64,000 nt of DNA. It comes from Hippopus hippopus. Taxonomy: Eukaryota > Mollusca > Bivalvia > Cardiida > Cardiidae. Of this stretch, positions 19,832 to 30,400 are shown in pieces; position 1 is the stretch's first letter, and each line of letters opens with the position of its first letter. The position numbers and the translations under genes are program-made. The notes under the pieces are model-generated. The model was not told the origin of the DNA, made no database searches, and saw only the letters and a list, made by a program, of their open reading frames with translations. The stretch covers positions 72,229,345-72,293,344 of the forward strand of contig OX328096.1 of the NCBI GenBank assembly GCA_946811185.2. Reading direction: 5' to 3'.

Positions 19832-20629
19832 TTTTATATATAATTCTTTTTTTATTTTATCTGCTTCTTTAATATGGAATCTAATTGTTAAATTTTCACC
19901 TCTAAGATTTAGTAAATTGCCATCTTGATCTGTAATATTTACCTCTAGGCTATGTATTTCATGTAATGTTAATGGTAAGTATACTAAATTAAGTGGTGAC
20001 TCAATTATCTTATATCCAGGTGCAACATCTGGGAAAAAAGAGTAAATCGTATTTTTTGTTGAACCATTAACATAACTTCCAGAAATAATATCTATGTTAA
20101 CAAGCAAACTATTTATACTAAGAATGTTAACTACATTCTCCGACTCGTAAAATCCTTGTGTATATTTAGCGTGAGTAAATCCTAATACTTTAGCAATAGA
20201 GTTAGGTTGATTAAAATCCACTTGATAACCATTTTCTAGAGTAAGAACAGACTATAAGGTATTGGTGTTTGCAGAAATGTTAATATAATACTCTTCATTA
20301 ACTTCATCGTAATGGCGTTTTTTTCTCATTTCCTGGTGAATGGTATCATTAATGTCAACAAGGTCATAACTTCCCTCAGGTATTTTTATTTTAATCCATG
20401 AATTACCATTATCTGGAGAATAAACGAATATGTTGTTTGTTGTATCAATGTTTGGAAAAGAGTAGTAAGTTTCAAGGTTTACTAAAGCTATTTCATATAT
20501 TTTATCCTTTTCCAGCTGAATAGGGGGGTTAAACCTTGTTCTAAAACGTGTTTTGTTGTCGCTTACTATAATTTGAAATGATGTTTTATGTTCTGTCTTT
20601 TTTACAATTTGTTTTAAAAGTTCTTCCAT
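19832..20629 (-). pseudogene. Penton-like minor capsid protein (single jelly-roll), in-frame stop and lost terminator
   Basis: ATG at 20629 with box AATTATAAAAAATG. Motifs IQLEKDKIYEIALVNLETYY, FPNIDTTNNIF and GSYDLVDINDTI are those of Polinton minor capsid proteins (strands of a jelly roll). An in-frame TAG lies at codon 126 (20252-20254). The frame then continues (QPNSIAKVLGF, PLNLVYLPLTLHEIHSLEVN) and runs in frame into the next gene at 19831 without a stop, so the normal terminator seems lost by a small indel or substitution. Known: the minor capsid protein forms the five-fold vertices. Confidence 0.8.
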
Positions 20630-20652
20630 TTTTTATAATTAATATTTTTTTA

Positions 20653-21436
20653 TTATACTGTCTTAGGTATGTAAAAGTTGTCAAAACCGTTCCTATACTT
20701 CCCATTATTTTTTTTACTGGTTAAATCGATAATAGCAAAGCCGTGCGGTCTTTCCCATGCCTTTTTACAAAATTCCCTAAATTCATCCTTTGACATATCA
20801 TCACCTACATGATCACTATAAATATAGTTAATGTTTTTTTAGGTCTTGTCGGAAAAGACAAATAAAATTAGCGTTTTCTCTAATAGTTTGCCTTGGTAGT
20901 CTAAAATAATTCTGTGAGAGGTAAAAACAATCTACGTTACTATGTCTTCCCCGAACGTAGTAACACTCACATTTATTCTGTTTTTCTAAAAGTAAATCAT
21001 CAAAAATCATTAAATTTTTATTTTCTGAGTTTAACTCTCTCGGATCAGGTACATCACTCGCATTTTCAAAAAAGTTACAATTTATATCCGATATGTTTTT
21101 AAACGATTTAACCCACTCCTCAACTAAAGCAGTAGGGCATACGTTTAATTCTTGTATTTTTTCACGCATGTTAAACAACTTTAAAATACATTCTTTTGGT
21201 AGTTTTTCTTCAAAAGCCTTTTTTAGTATTCGGTATTCTGGTTGAAAAAGGCTTTTTCCAAAAACAGTTAAATCATTATAGTCGAGCCATCCCGGTCTAA
21301 GTAAAAGGTTTAGCAATAGAGTAGTTTTACCACATCCTGATTTACCTATAATTAAACCTCTGATACTTTTTGGTAAAAGAGAGTGATTAAATCTCTTTGA
21401 TACTACTTCATTCCATGATAAGTTTACAATATCCAT
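20653..21436 (-). pseudogene. ATPase: Genome-packaging ATPase (FtsK/HerA type), frameshifted near the C-terminus
   Basis: ATG at 21436 with TTATATAAAATG. Walker A GKSGCGKT at residues 31-38. Walker B near residue 145 (LMIFDDLLL), then the YLSQNYFRLPRQTIRENAN stretch shared with A32/FtsK-like packaging ATPases. After about 200 codons the frame stops at an oligo-A tract (about 20830-20838). The remaining ~55 codons are found in another frame (HVGDDMSKDEFREFCKKAWE, GFAIIDLTSKK) down to TAA at 20653. Known role: pumping DNA into capsids. The homopolymer site makes either slippage or a sequencing error possible. Confidence 0.88.
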
Positions 21437-21469
21437 TTTATATAACTTTTTTAATTTTTATATAAAAAA
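21437..21469. promoter_or_regulatory. Divergent promoter region between the two Polinton gene blocks
   Basis: Only 33 bp separate the start codons of the ATPase (-) and the zinc-ribbon/PLA2 gene (+). Both sides show TATATAA followed by A residues against the ATG: TTATATAAAATG on the minus strand, TTTTATATAAAAAAATG on the plus. Promoter function is inferred from the recurrence of this box at the other Polinton starts. Confidence 0.6.
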
Positions 21470-21963
21470 ATGTATTGTGTTAAATGTAAAAAAGTTACTG
21501 ATACAAGTGACATAAACTGTACTGTTGCTAAAAATGGAAGAAATATGAAACGTGGGAAATGTATGGTTTGCGGAATAACTAAAACTCAGTTTGTTAAGAC
21601 GACAAAGGGAGGATCATTGCTAAATAAAGCTATAAATAATTTACCTTTTGAATGCATCTCCCTGGGCATAATTTTACGGGACCTGCCAATAAATTAAAGA
21701 AAAGACTCAATCCAGATTTAACACCAAAGAAATGGAGTAAACCAATAAACCGCGTTGATAAAGCTGCTTATCATCATGATGTTTGTTATCTTCAGAATAA
21801 TGACACTGCCACAAGAAACGCAGTGTGCGATAAGAATATGTTAACAGAGTTAAAAGGTATTTACAATCCTACTATTAAAGAAAAGATGGAAAGGGGCTTG
21901 GTAGGTAAACTCATTGGAACGAAGATGAAATTTGGAATGGGAGTTAAAAAAAAAAATACCAGC
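21470..21963 (+). pseudogene. Zinc ribbon + phospholipase A2-like domain, frameshifted
   Basis: ATG at 21470. Residues 1-45: zinc ribbon (CVKCKK...GKCMVCG). After LLNKAINNLPFE the frame must shift at 21650-21654 (one A apparently lost). The second frame reads MHLPGHNFTGPANKL, then KAAYHHDVCY, then AVCDKNML. This is the parvovirus/Polinton-type phospholipase A2: a Ca-binding loop-like FTGPxN and a catalytic HDxxY. Known: in parvoviruses this domain breaks endosomal membrane. The frame stays open into the integrase, which has no promoter box of its own, so the two may be one polypeptide. Confidence 0.8.
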
Positions 21964-22869
21964 ATGATAAATTTAGCGGAAGAATTACATAAACCTGTAA
22001 GAAGAAAATTTAAGAAAAGGAGAGTTATAGTAAATGGTATAGGTAAGATATGGGCTGTTGATTTAGTAGACATGCAAGCATTTTCTAAGTTTAATCACAG
22101 TGTAAAATACCTTCTCGCTGCTATTGACATCTTTTCTAAATACGGATGGTTAGTGCCATTAAAAGATAAAACGGGGAAATCTGTTGCTATAGCATTAAAA
22201 AGTATTTTTAAGGAGAGGAAACCGGAAAAAATGTGGGTGGATAAGGGTAAAGAGTTTTATAACAAAGATGTAAAAGACTTGGTTGAATTGTATTCTACTG
22301 AAAATGAGGAAAAATCTAGTGTTGTTGAGAGATGGATTAGAACAATGAAAGAAAAAATGTAGAAGTATTTTTCTGCTCATTCTACAAATATTTACATTGA
22401 CGTGTTAACTGATCTCGTTAAAGAATATAATAACTCAAGGCATTCATCTATTAAGATGACTCCAGTAAATGAGAGTAAAAAAGAAAATGAAACCAAAGTT
22501 TGGAGAAATCTTTACCCCGATAATCTCGAAAAAAAAGATATAAAGCCTAAGTTTTCCATTGGAGACAAAGTAAGGATAACTAAAAAGAAAAAGACTTTTG
22601 AGAAAGGTTATACAACAAGATGGACAGAAGAGGTTTTTACAGTTTCTAAAGTAAAACATACATCACCTGTAACATATAAAATTAAGGATCTTAATGGAGA
22701 AGAAATACAAGATACCTTTTATGAACCTGAACTGCAGAAAACCAGTCAGGAGCTGTATAGGATAGAAAAGGTTATTAAAAAAGGAAAAAAGAAATCTCTT
22801 GTAAAGTGGAAAGGTTATCCCGATGAATTTAATTCATGGATTGACAATAAAGACATTAGAAATATTTAA
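21964..22869 (+). pseudogene. INT: Retroviral-type integrase with C-terminal chromodomain, one in-frame stop
   Basis: Core with the DDE residues in order: WAVDLVDM (D), MWVDKGKEFYN (D) and VVERWIRTMK (E). An in-frame TAG at 22360-22362 stands where relatives have Trp; the frame continues to 22869. After it come LVKEYNNSRHSSIKMTPVN (end of the core fold), an SH3-like KFSIGDKVRITKKKKTFEKG, and a chromodomain (LYRIEKVIKKG, LVKWKGYPDEFNSWI). Known: catalyses strand transfer with 6-bp staggered joining, which fits the flanking duplication. The start is uncertain: ATG 21964 is in the frame of the upstream PLA2 domain. Confidence 0.92.
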
Positions 22870-22880
22870 CTATAAAAAAA

Positions 22881-23297
22881 ATGTTAAATATTTCGATTGA
22901 AAACGTAATTTTACCAAATAAACCATAAAATAATTTCGAGTTAGAAGATGCTGTAAAAAGATTAGAGATACCTTATTTTAGAGGAGTCTTTTTACGAGAT
23001 ACATTACCAAGAAAACCAAATAAAAAAGAATGTGGTATATTAAACTTTGATAAAAGTGGTGGACCTGGTACCCATTGGGTTGCTTGGTATAAAAACGATA
23101 GAACTAAAATTTATTTTGACAGTTATGGCATACAGCCACGTAATGAAATTCGAGAGTACCTAAAAAGTCCAATACAGTACAATACTGATCAATTACAACA
23201 AGGTGGGGAGGTATTTTGTGGGCATTTATGTTTATACATTTTAAAAGAGTTAAGCTCGGGTAAAAAGTTTCAAAATGTTTTAAATAAACTTTTTTAG
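22881..23297 (+). pseudogene. PRO: Adenain-like cysteine protease, early in-frame stop
   Basis: ATG at 22881 with AACTATAAAAAAAATG. The single frame reaches TAG at 23295-23297 (138 codons), interrupted by TAA at codon 16 (22926-22928). Catalytic pattern of the adenovirus protease/Ulp1 fold: GTHWVAWY (His), YFDSYG (Asp), and VFCGHLCLYIL (Gln/Cys region; active Cys in CGHLC). The length is that of a minimal Polinton protease. Known: processes capsid precursors. It lies between integrase and fibre on the plus block. Confidence 0.88.
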
Positions 23298-23308
23298 CAA
23301 TATAAAAA

Positions 23309-24630
23309 ATGCCGGTTGATAAATTCGGAAGAATGAAAGAAGATAAAATAAGCGGTGATGGTGTGTCACTCGCTTACATAAATAATAATTTTTTACATAA
23401 AGATGGAACAACCGTAGTTACTGGTTCTATAGATATGGCTGGTAATACATTAACGAGGGTTAGTAATCCGGTAAATCCCCAAGACATTGCTACAAAACAT
23501 TACGTTGATGAAAATTCTGGGGGGTTATTAAAAGAAAATGGTGGATACCAAGCCCTTGGATTTATAAATATGGGTTTCAATGAAATAAGAAATGTTAAGG
23601 AGCCTACAGAACCAAACGAAGCAGCTACTAAAAATACGTGGATAGAAGCGGTAAAACAATAGTAGAGAACCGAGATGGTACCTTTTCCGCTATTGCAAAT
23701 ATAGATATGCAGGAGTTTACTTTAACTAATCTTTTGGATCCCGCAGATGCCCAAGATGCAGCAACTAAAAGATATGTAGACAGCGCAAATAGAGCTTTCG
23801 TTTATGGAGCTGGTAGGTATATGGCAGTTGATGACATTTCTATGGGAGGACGAAGAATAAAAAATATTGGAAGTCCTTTAGAAAATGATCAAGCTGTAAA
23901 TAAGTTTTATGTAGATACCGTCGTTGAGGTAGCTACTGCAGGTGAAAAAGCTTTAACAAAAAAACAAGATGGATCTTTTTCAATGGCTGGTGGAATAGAT
24001 ATGAATGATAACCCGATTACTGGATTACCTAATCCTACATCCCGCGATGCTGTTGCCAATAAAAATTATGTTGATAATGGTGGAGCTATCGTAAAAAATC
24101 CAAATGGAAGTTTCACGGCGGTGGCTGACATAGATCTTCAGGGTTTTTCTCTAAAAAACGCTGCAACCCCGGTAGAAGAGAGAGATTTAGCAACAAAATC
24201 CTATGTGGATAAAAAAGTATCCCTTCCTTCTCTCATAGGCCCTAAACCTATTATAACCGTGTGGGCTGAAGAACAAGGGGGGATTGTAGATGGTAATTAT
24301 GAGTTCTCATTCGGTAATGGTAATTCGGGTCGCAACCATCGTTTAGGAGGTTACTGCATGAGTGCACCGGGTAGAATTATAAGAGGAAGTTTAACGATTG
24401 TTAAAGATAACTATAACTCACTAGAAGAGGTACAAGTTAATATTGCGGTAAACGGAATAGAGCAGGTTGATTACTCTATTATTAAAAAAGCGGATGAAGT
24501 TTGTAGCTGTACGATTTTTCCGAGGGCGTTGGAGGTAAAGCAATGCGACATCGTAAACTTTGTTTCAAAAACAACCGACCGTGATGTAATACACGCTTAC
24601 ATATCTATTTTGATAGAGTTAGACTTATAA
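23309..24630 (+). pseudogene. Fibre-like protein with six phage-tail-fibre-type repeats, one frameshift
   Basis: ATG at 23309 with GCAATATAAAAAATG. Six repeats of about 40-46 residues share the pattern GxxxxxxxIDMxGxxIxNxxxPxxxxDAATKxYVD (for example QDAATKRYVDSANR and VANKNYVDNG). This is the shaft repeat seen in phage tail fibres. A frameshift near 23630-23645 (repeat 2/3 border) separates 117 codons from the remaining 330-codon frame. After the repeats (about 24220 on) comes a globular tip (IVDGNYEFSFGNGNSG, HRLGGYCMSAPG, VCSCTIFPRALEV). Inferred: trimeric receptor-binding fibre of a Polinton virion. Confidence 0.82.
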
Positions 24631-24659
24631 AAATATAACTTTGTTTATAAAAGTTATAT

Positions 24660-25139
24660 TATATATCATATGACGAAGTAAAAAATGCTATAATTTCGCT
24701 CATATAGCTATATAGGTAAAAATATGAGACACGTTAACTAGGATGTTGTTTAGCGGCATAACCATAGATGTGGTTGAGGTTAGATTTATCAAAAATAGGG
24801 AATTTCGCTCATATAGGTATATGGGCTAAAAATACGAATCGTTGGGATGTAGTAATAAGCAGGGATATGGTCAGTTTTAGTTTTAAGCAGGGAGATGGTC
24901 AGTTTTAGTTTTAAGCAGGGAGATGGTCAGTTTTAGATTTAAGCAGGGATATGGTTAGTTTTAGATTTAAGCAGGGAGATGGTTAGTTTTAGATTTAAGC
25001 AGGGATATGGTTGGTATAATATTTTAATCATACACATGGTTAAAATGTTAATTTAAGCATACATATGGTTAAAAAACTAGCTCTTTCGTAGATGGTCAAA
25101 TTTGTGGTTAAAACCCAGCTCTCTCCTTTTATATCTACT
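24660..25139. repeat. Polinton right terminal inverted repeat (480 bp)
   Basis: Complement of 9658-10249 with six instead of ten 28-bp units; no other difference was seen by eye. Ends ATATCTACT. Confidence 0.95.
24853..25017. repeat. 28-bp tandem repeats in the right TIR (6 units)
   Basis: Units of the form AAGCAGGGAGATGGTCAG, with AGGGATATGG variants. Same variants as the left array, in inverted orientation. Confidence 0.9.
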
Positions 25140-25145
25140 CAGGAT
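25140..25145. other. Polinton target-site duplication, right
   Basis: CAGGAT, one mismatch to CAAGAT at 9652-9657. Confidence 0.75.
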
Positions 25146-27473
25146 ACATTAACCTATAACTTCCTCTATGTAAATTAGAAATACTACGAAAACACATGAA
25201 AAAATATATGTTCATAATGGTCGCCAGTCAGCCATATTGACTCGGAAAAAAGGCTTCCTGCATGACAGCATTAAAGAAGTGCACATAGCTTTTGAAGTTT
25301 CTCAGCATTTAATTACATGCATATGTACTTAAAAGAATAGATCCAAAACGAACGAAACAGAAGCAATTGTCATTTCAAAATTACCGCTGGTCGGCCTTCT
25401 AGGATCCAATTTGTTGTATGCGCATGTCGTATTCTTCGTAGATTGACATGTCTGCTATGTCACATTAATGTCTTGTACAGGATGAATATTAGTACGCGGT
25501 GCGCATAACTTAGACCTCTGCTACTAAAAAGTAGCAAGCGGAAATGGTTATAAATAATACGTCTGTGGAGAAACCAATCCTGTTTTTCGCTCCAAATTTA
25601 TGAAGCACATCATAATTCAAATATGAAGTATATTAAAAAAAGGCATTATTGTTTACTGCAAATCTTTGTATACAGTTTCGAAATACAGATTAAGAGAAAA
25701 CCGTAAAAACAATATTTTGTGCATGCATAAGCAAATCATTATCTTCCGCAAGGTGGCATTTTTGAATGATTTTTCAAATACTCCAAAGAAAAAGACATGC
25801 GCAGACAATGTCTGGTTCTGTACACAGGATGCTCAAATCAGATAGGTCAGTATTTGAAAAATGATACATAGGGGGAGATAATGGGATCTAGTATGTGGAA
25901 AAGTAAAGAAGAATTAGCAAGTTACAGCAGTTCATTCTTCCTACAAGTCTTATCATATTCCAACAGGTGATAATGGAGAAATAGTTCCAGAAAGATGTGC
26001 ATGTATTTCTGTCCGAGTGCTTAATCCAAATTGCCGCCAGCCGGCCGTTTTAGCATTGATCAAATTCAAAAAAGAAAGAAAATATTTCACCGTAGTGTAA
26101 TAAGGCAACCAACACTGGTGTGCCATTAAATTTGGTGCAGGGGTGTCTGAGATATTGCTCCGGAGGGACAGACAACGTTAACGCTATATTCCTGGCCTTC
26201 GGCGGAGGAATAATGCGACGAAATACTTATGGCAAAAGAGGCTACAATAAAAGTAGGTGTACTTTACACGAATAAACTATGTTGCTTCGTTTTAAGGGGT
26301 ATCACTAAGTTCTACGACAGAGAAAAAGGTGTGAGTCATAGATGAACGACTTCGAAATGAAAACTAGCGTGCTTAAAAACATGAACACACACAGTAACAA
26401 TGACATGAGTGACAAAACATGGCCCTAAATGATCAGGAATGGGTATATTTGTGAGTATTATGCTTATTCAAGGTCTGGACAAACGGTCTATGAAGTTACA
26501 TTTTCAAAGAAATTTTAAATGGGATTAAGTCTGGCTAATATTATGAACAGATAGCTCCATGCAAACGTGAAGATAGAAGAGATAAAAGGTACTTAGGATA
26601 ATTGAAAACCTAGACGAATTCACATTCATTGAGTACATGTAATTAGTTCGCAATTAACTTTATATCATTTGTATGTGGAAAATAATGAGCATGGTAAATG
26701 AAAAATCCGTCGTGCAAAGCGGACGTATTCAGGGCCCGTATTCACCAACCACTCTAGTGTAATTCTAGATTAATAAAGTAACGTAATTTCTGTTTGGCTA
26801 AACCACTTGGTTTAGCCAATCAGAAAGTGCGTTACTTTAAAGAGACAAGCGTTTCTATGATACTTGTTGTTCCGGTATACGTGACGTTGCTGTAGCGATG
26901 TAATAATTCTCATCTGTGTTTTTTGCAATGATTTCTTTTGTATTTAATAAACCACATAATCTATGTTTCTTAGGTCGAAATTTTCAGCAAAATCTGCAAG
27001 GTTAAAAAGGTTTCTACCTTTTCCCGGATATGTCTAAGTACCCCTCGCATACCACGCAAAAAAATGGCGGAAACGGGTTCAGGATTTGTGACACAAACAT
27101 GGTTACAAGAACAGTAGGCATTCATGTTGTAACCCAAAACTTACACACATGATTTACATTTAATACAATAAAAGTCAGGTTTCATCGGATCACATCTAGA
27201 ACGCATACATAAAAAAATTATCCCTTTGAGTGCAATGACGGAACAGACATAAGGATGGGATATGTCTGCACATCCCCATTACGTGTAAATTTCTCATTAA
27301 ATGGTTTTATGTGATTAGTAACAGCCACAAATTTGTCTGGTCAAATTAAACTAATGTAAAACAATGATGAAAGGCTTAGTATTTCTCCTTGACGCAGTCA
27401 TAGTTATTTACACGGTATATATGGAGACCTGTGAAAGAGCAACACACTTTTGTATTGTTGTAAGACAGAAAAT
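25146..27473. other. Intergenic region before opsin 2
   Basis: No coding sequence recognised. Contains a hairpin repeat at 26730-26850. A TATA-like TATATAT lies at 27415-27421, about 53 bp before the opsin 2 ATG; promoter function is possible but unproven. Confidence 0.55.
26730..26870. repeat. Hairpin MITE-like repeat, GGCTAAACC family
   Basis: CCCGTATTCACCAACCACTC at the left, then GGCTAAACCACTTGGTTTAGCC in the centre with AAGTAACG arms. The left half of the terminal repeat is kept; the right half is diverged. Confidence 0.75.
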
Positions 27474-30400
27474 ATGTTTTCTTCAAGCTCGAACGACACT
27501 GTAACAGAATCGGGTCCTCATACAGGATTATCATACCTTGAAATACGGAGACAGAATTATCCAAAGTGGGCTCATCATATAGTTGGAACTGTTCTTCTTC
27601 TTTTTGGGTGTTTCGGATTAGTTCTAAATGTTTGTGTACTCTTAACCTTCATAAAGAAGAAGAAACTAAGATCGCCAAGTAATACGTTCGTGATTGGACT
27701 TGCTGTTTCCGACCTTTGCATGGTGATTCTGGGAACACCTTGGAGCACAATAGCCAGTTTGAACGGAGCATGGTTTATTAGCAATGTTTTCTGTGTATTT
27801 GAGGCGTTTATTGTGTACGGGTTTGGCATGACGTCTCTCCATCTCCTTACATCCATCAGTATAGACCGGTATATCGTCATCGTCAAGCCACTCAGGGCCC
27901 AGGTGATTACTCAGCGTTCCGCCATCTGCTCTATTCTAGTTTGTTACGCTGGAGGATTTTTTTGGGCGTTGCTGCCTTTTGCCGGATGGAGTTCCTACGG
28001 ACTAGAGGCTCCGGGAGTCAGTTGTGGCCTTAGTTATGAGGATCAATCTTTTTCAACGATGACGTATATAGTGGTCATTTTTATCTTCGCCTTCTTACTT
28101 CCGCTTTGCATCATGATCTACTGTTATTTTTGGATATATCTCACGGTAAGTGGACACATACTAATGTCATCGCTTGTCATAAACTTGTGAAATTGTAAAT
28201 TTATGAGATATCATTTGGTGAGATTAAATAAAAAGACAGTGACAACAAATTCTACCTTTTTGAAAATGGATAGACGACTTTAAAACAGGAACAACAATTG
28301 CAACACTAATAAAACACTTTTAAAGCAGGAAAGCGATGTTTTATTTATACCACATCCTACTGTAATTGCATGTTTTGCTTCCGGGAACTGCGAAAAGTGT
28401 CAACCCTGGTCAGACTGCGCGAATTGCGCAGGCTGACCGGGGTTGACACTTTTCGCTTTAATGACATTTTCTGTATGAAAAGTGGTCATTGTACCTTGTT
28501 ATACAATCATTTTTGAGTTATCAACTTAAACTGACCTGCACTATCATTGATCTGTTTTCATCTAATTGATGTACAGAATTCCCAGATGGTCCCTTTTTTC
28601 GTGATGGGTCACATATCATCGACACCTTGTTACTACATGTAACATTTGTGAAACAATCCTTAACAAAAACGTAGATAATGAAATAAAAGTAACCACCTTC
28701 TCCATATCTTTTTCCAGTTTGGAAATAAGTGAAAAATACTAACAGTTAAATGATGGTCGCTTTCGATAGTTTATTAAACATTTACAACACTATTCCGACC
28801 GAGGCTGTTGAAAACATCATGGGAAAAAGAGAAAATGCTGGTAACCAACATTTTCTCCTTTTCCCATAATGTTTTCTAGCCTTTCAAAAACAATTTCTTG
28901 TATTTGAGCCACATTCAATTTGTCGTCTGCAAATGCTTTGATTTATAAAAAAGTCCAACATTTTGCCGTTTGGTAAAGGGTTACAGTTGGATACCTTGTC
29001 TTATACATAAAAGTCATACAAAGCTAATTTTAAATGAAATCAAGAGTCTGTGATTTATTCGCCAAATCCAACTTTGACCATTAAATCTTCGCAGGGACGC
29101 AGACAATGATAGTTTTCTTTTAAGAAAGATATGTGTAATTCAAAATAATGTTTGCACTAAAAAAAAAATCAATCTCTCTCTCTCTCTCTCTCTCTCATTA
29201 ATGCAGGGCCATAAGAAAACCACAAAGGTTTGAGCTTTTTTACTCAGTTTTATATAATTTACGTTGGTCTTCCATAGGAATGAAGCAATAGTTGCGCATT
29301 GCTTTGGGAAAAAAAGGTTTCATTGATCTCTTTGATGCATATATATCAAACAAGCCATTACATTTGAGCCATGCTCTGTGAAAAGGGGGCTTAATGCATC
29401 TGCGAAAAGTATCGACACATGTCAGCCTGCGCAGTCCGCGCAGGCTGACCTGGGCCGAAACTTTTCGCTACAGGTCGAATTTCTGTATGTCAAAGGATCA
29501 GTCTACCTCATGATTAAGTTAGTTGTAAAAAGAGTGGCTATTAAGGAAGAAATATGTATGTGATTGCTTGCTTGGTACCATAGATCACGCAGATGCATTA
29601 CGCCCCCTTTTCTCAGTGCGTGGCTCATTTATATAGATCCACATATCCATTTTGTCTAACAACTCACTTAATCATGAGGTAGAATGGTCCTTCGACATGC
29701 AGAAAATGTACACGAAGCAAAAAGTTCCGAACTCTGAGCTTGCGCTGCACTTTGTGTAGATGCATTAAGGCCCATTTTCATAGAGCACGGCTCATTTAAT
29801 TATTAAATATTTGCCTCTCAAAGCAGACTGCTGGAATTTTAGATCGTAGGCAGTTGATGAGCATACTTTATTCACTTTTAGGAAAGAACATTGAAACACG
29901 CTGTCGAAAAAGGAGAAAATGCTGGTAATGAGAATTTTCTCCTTTTCCCACAATCCCTCTTACCCTTCAAAGACAAATTCCATCGTGTGAGCCACATGTT
30001 GTTTGTTGTCTGCAAATTAATCGGTTTGACTCAAGTATTGAAGGATTATCCGATTTGTTGAGATCCCCGAACTGCTGTCGAATTTGCCGGAAACGGTGAT
30101 ACCGTTAACCAAAACGGTGCAACGTGCGTGTTGATATACCATGATGATTCACTGTAGTGATTATTCTTTCATGTAATTTTCTCGCTATATGTTCCTTTAG
30201 GTAAGACGCATTACCCGAGATTCTACCTGGGACAAAAAAAGTCAGAAGGAAAAGAAACAGTTAAAGATTGAGAGAAAAGTCCTGACGAGTAGAGTAATAA
30301 TGTGTGGTAAAAAAAGATACACTTTTTAAAGAAAAGCCTAAAACAGTCTTGATTGCATCATACATTGTTTAACTCTTTACCAGACTACCAAATTTTAGAC

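Larger units (their letters stand above)
9658..25139. mobile_element. Polinton/Maverick DNA transposon (15,482 bp, all modules, degraded genes)
   Basis: Seen: inverted repeats begin with AGTAGATATAAAAGGAGAG and end with its complement, and 6-bp flanking duplications match at 5/6. Inside are a protein-primed DNA polymerase, integrase, adenain-like protease, FtsK/HerA-type ATPase and two capsid proteins: the diagnostic Polinton (polintovirus) set. Minus-strand genes fill 10290-21436; plus-strand genes fill 21470-24630. The element is distinctly AT-richer than its flanks. It lies between opsins 1 and 2 and does not interrupt a recognised exon. Ten coding lesions were counted (details per gene), so this copy is probably not autonomous. 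Known: such elements replicate through their own polymerase and integrate by a retroviral-type integrase, and are proposed to form virions. Confidence 0.97.

Noticed and set aside
9658..25139. Polinton interrupting an opsin gene
   Set aside because: The last exon of opsin 1 (2790) and the first of opsin 2 (27474) are both outside the element, and each gene is complete in plan.
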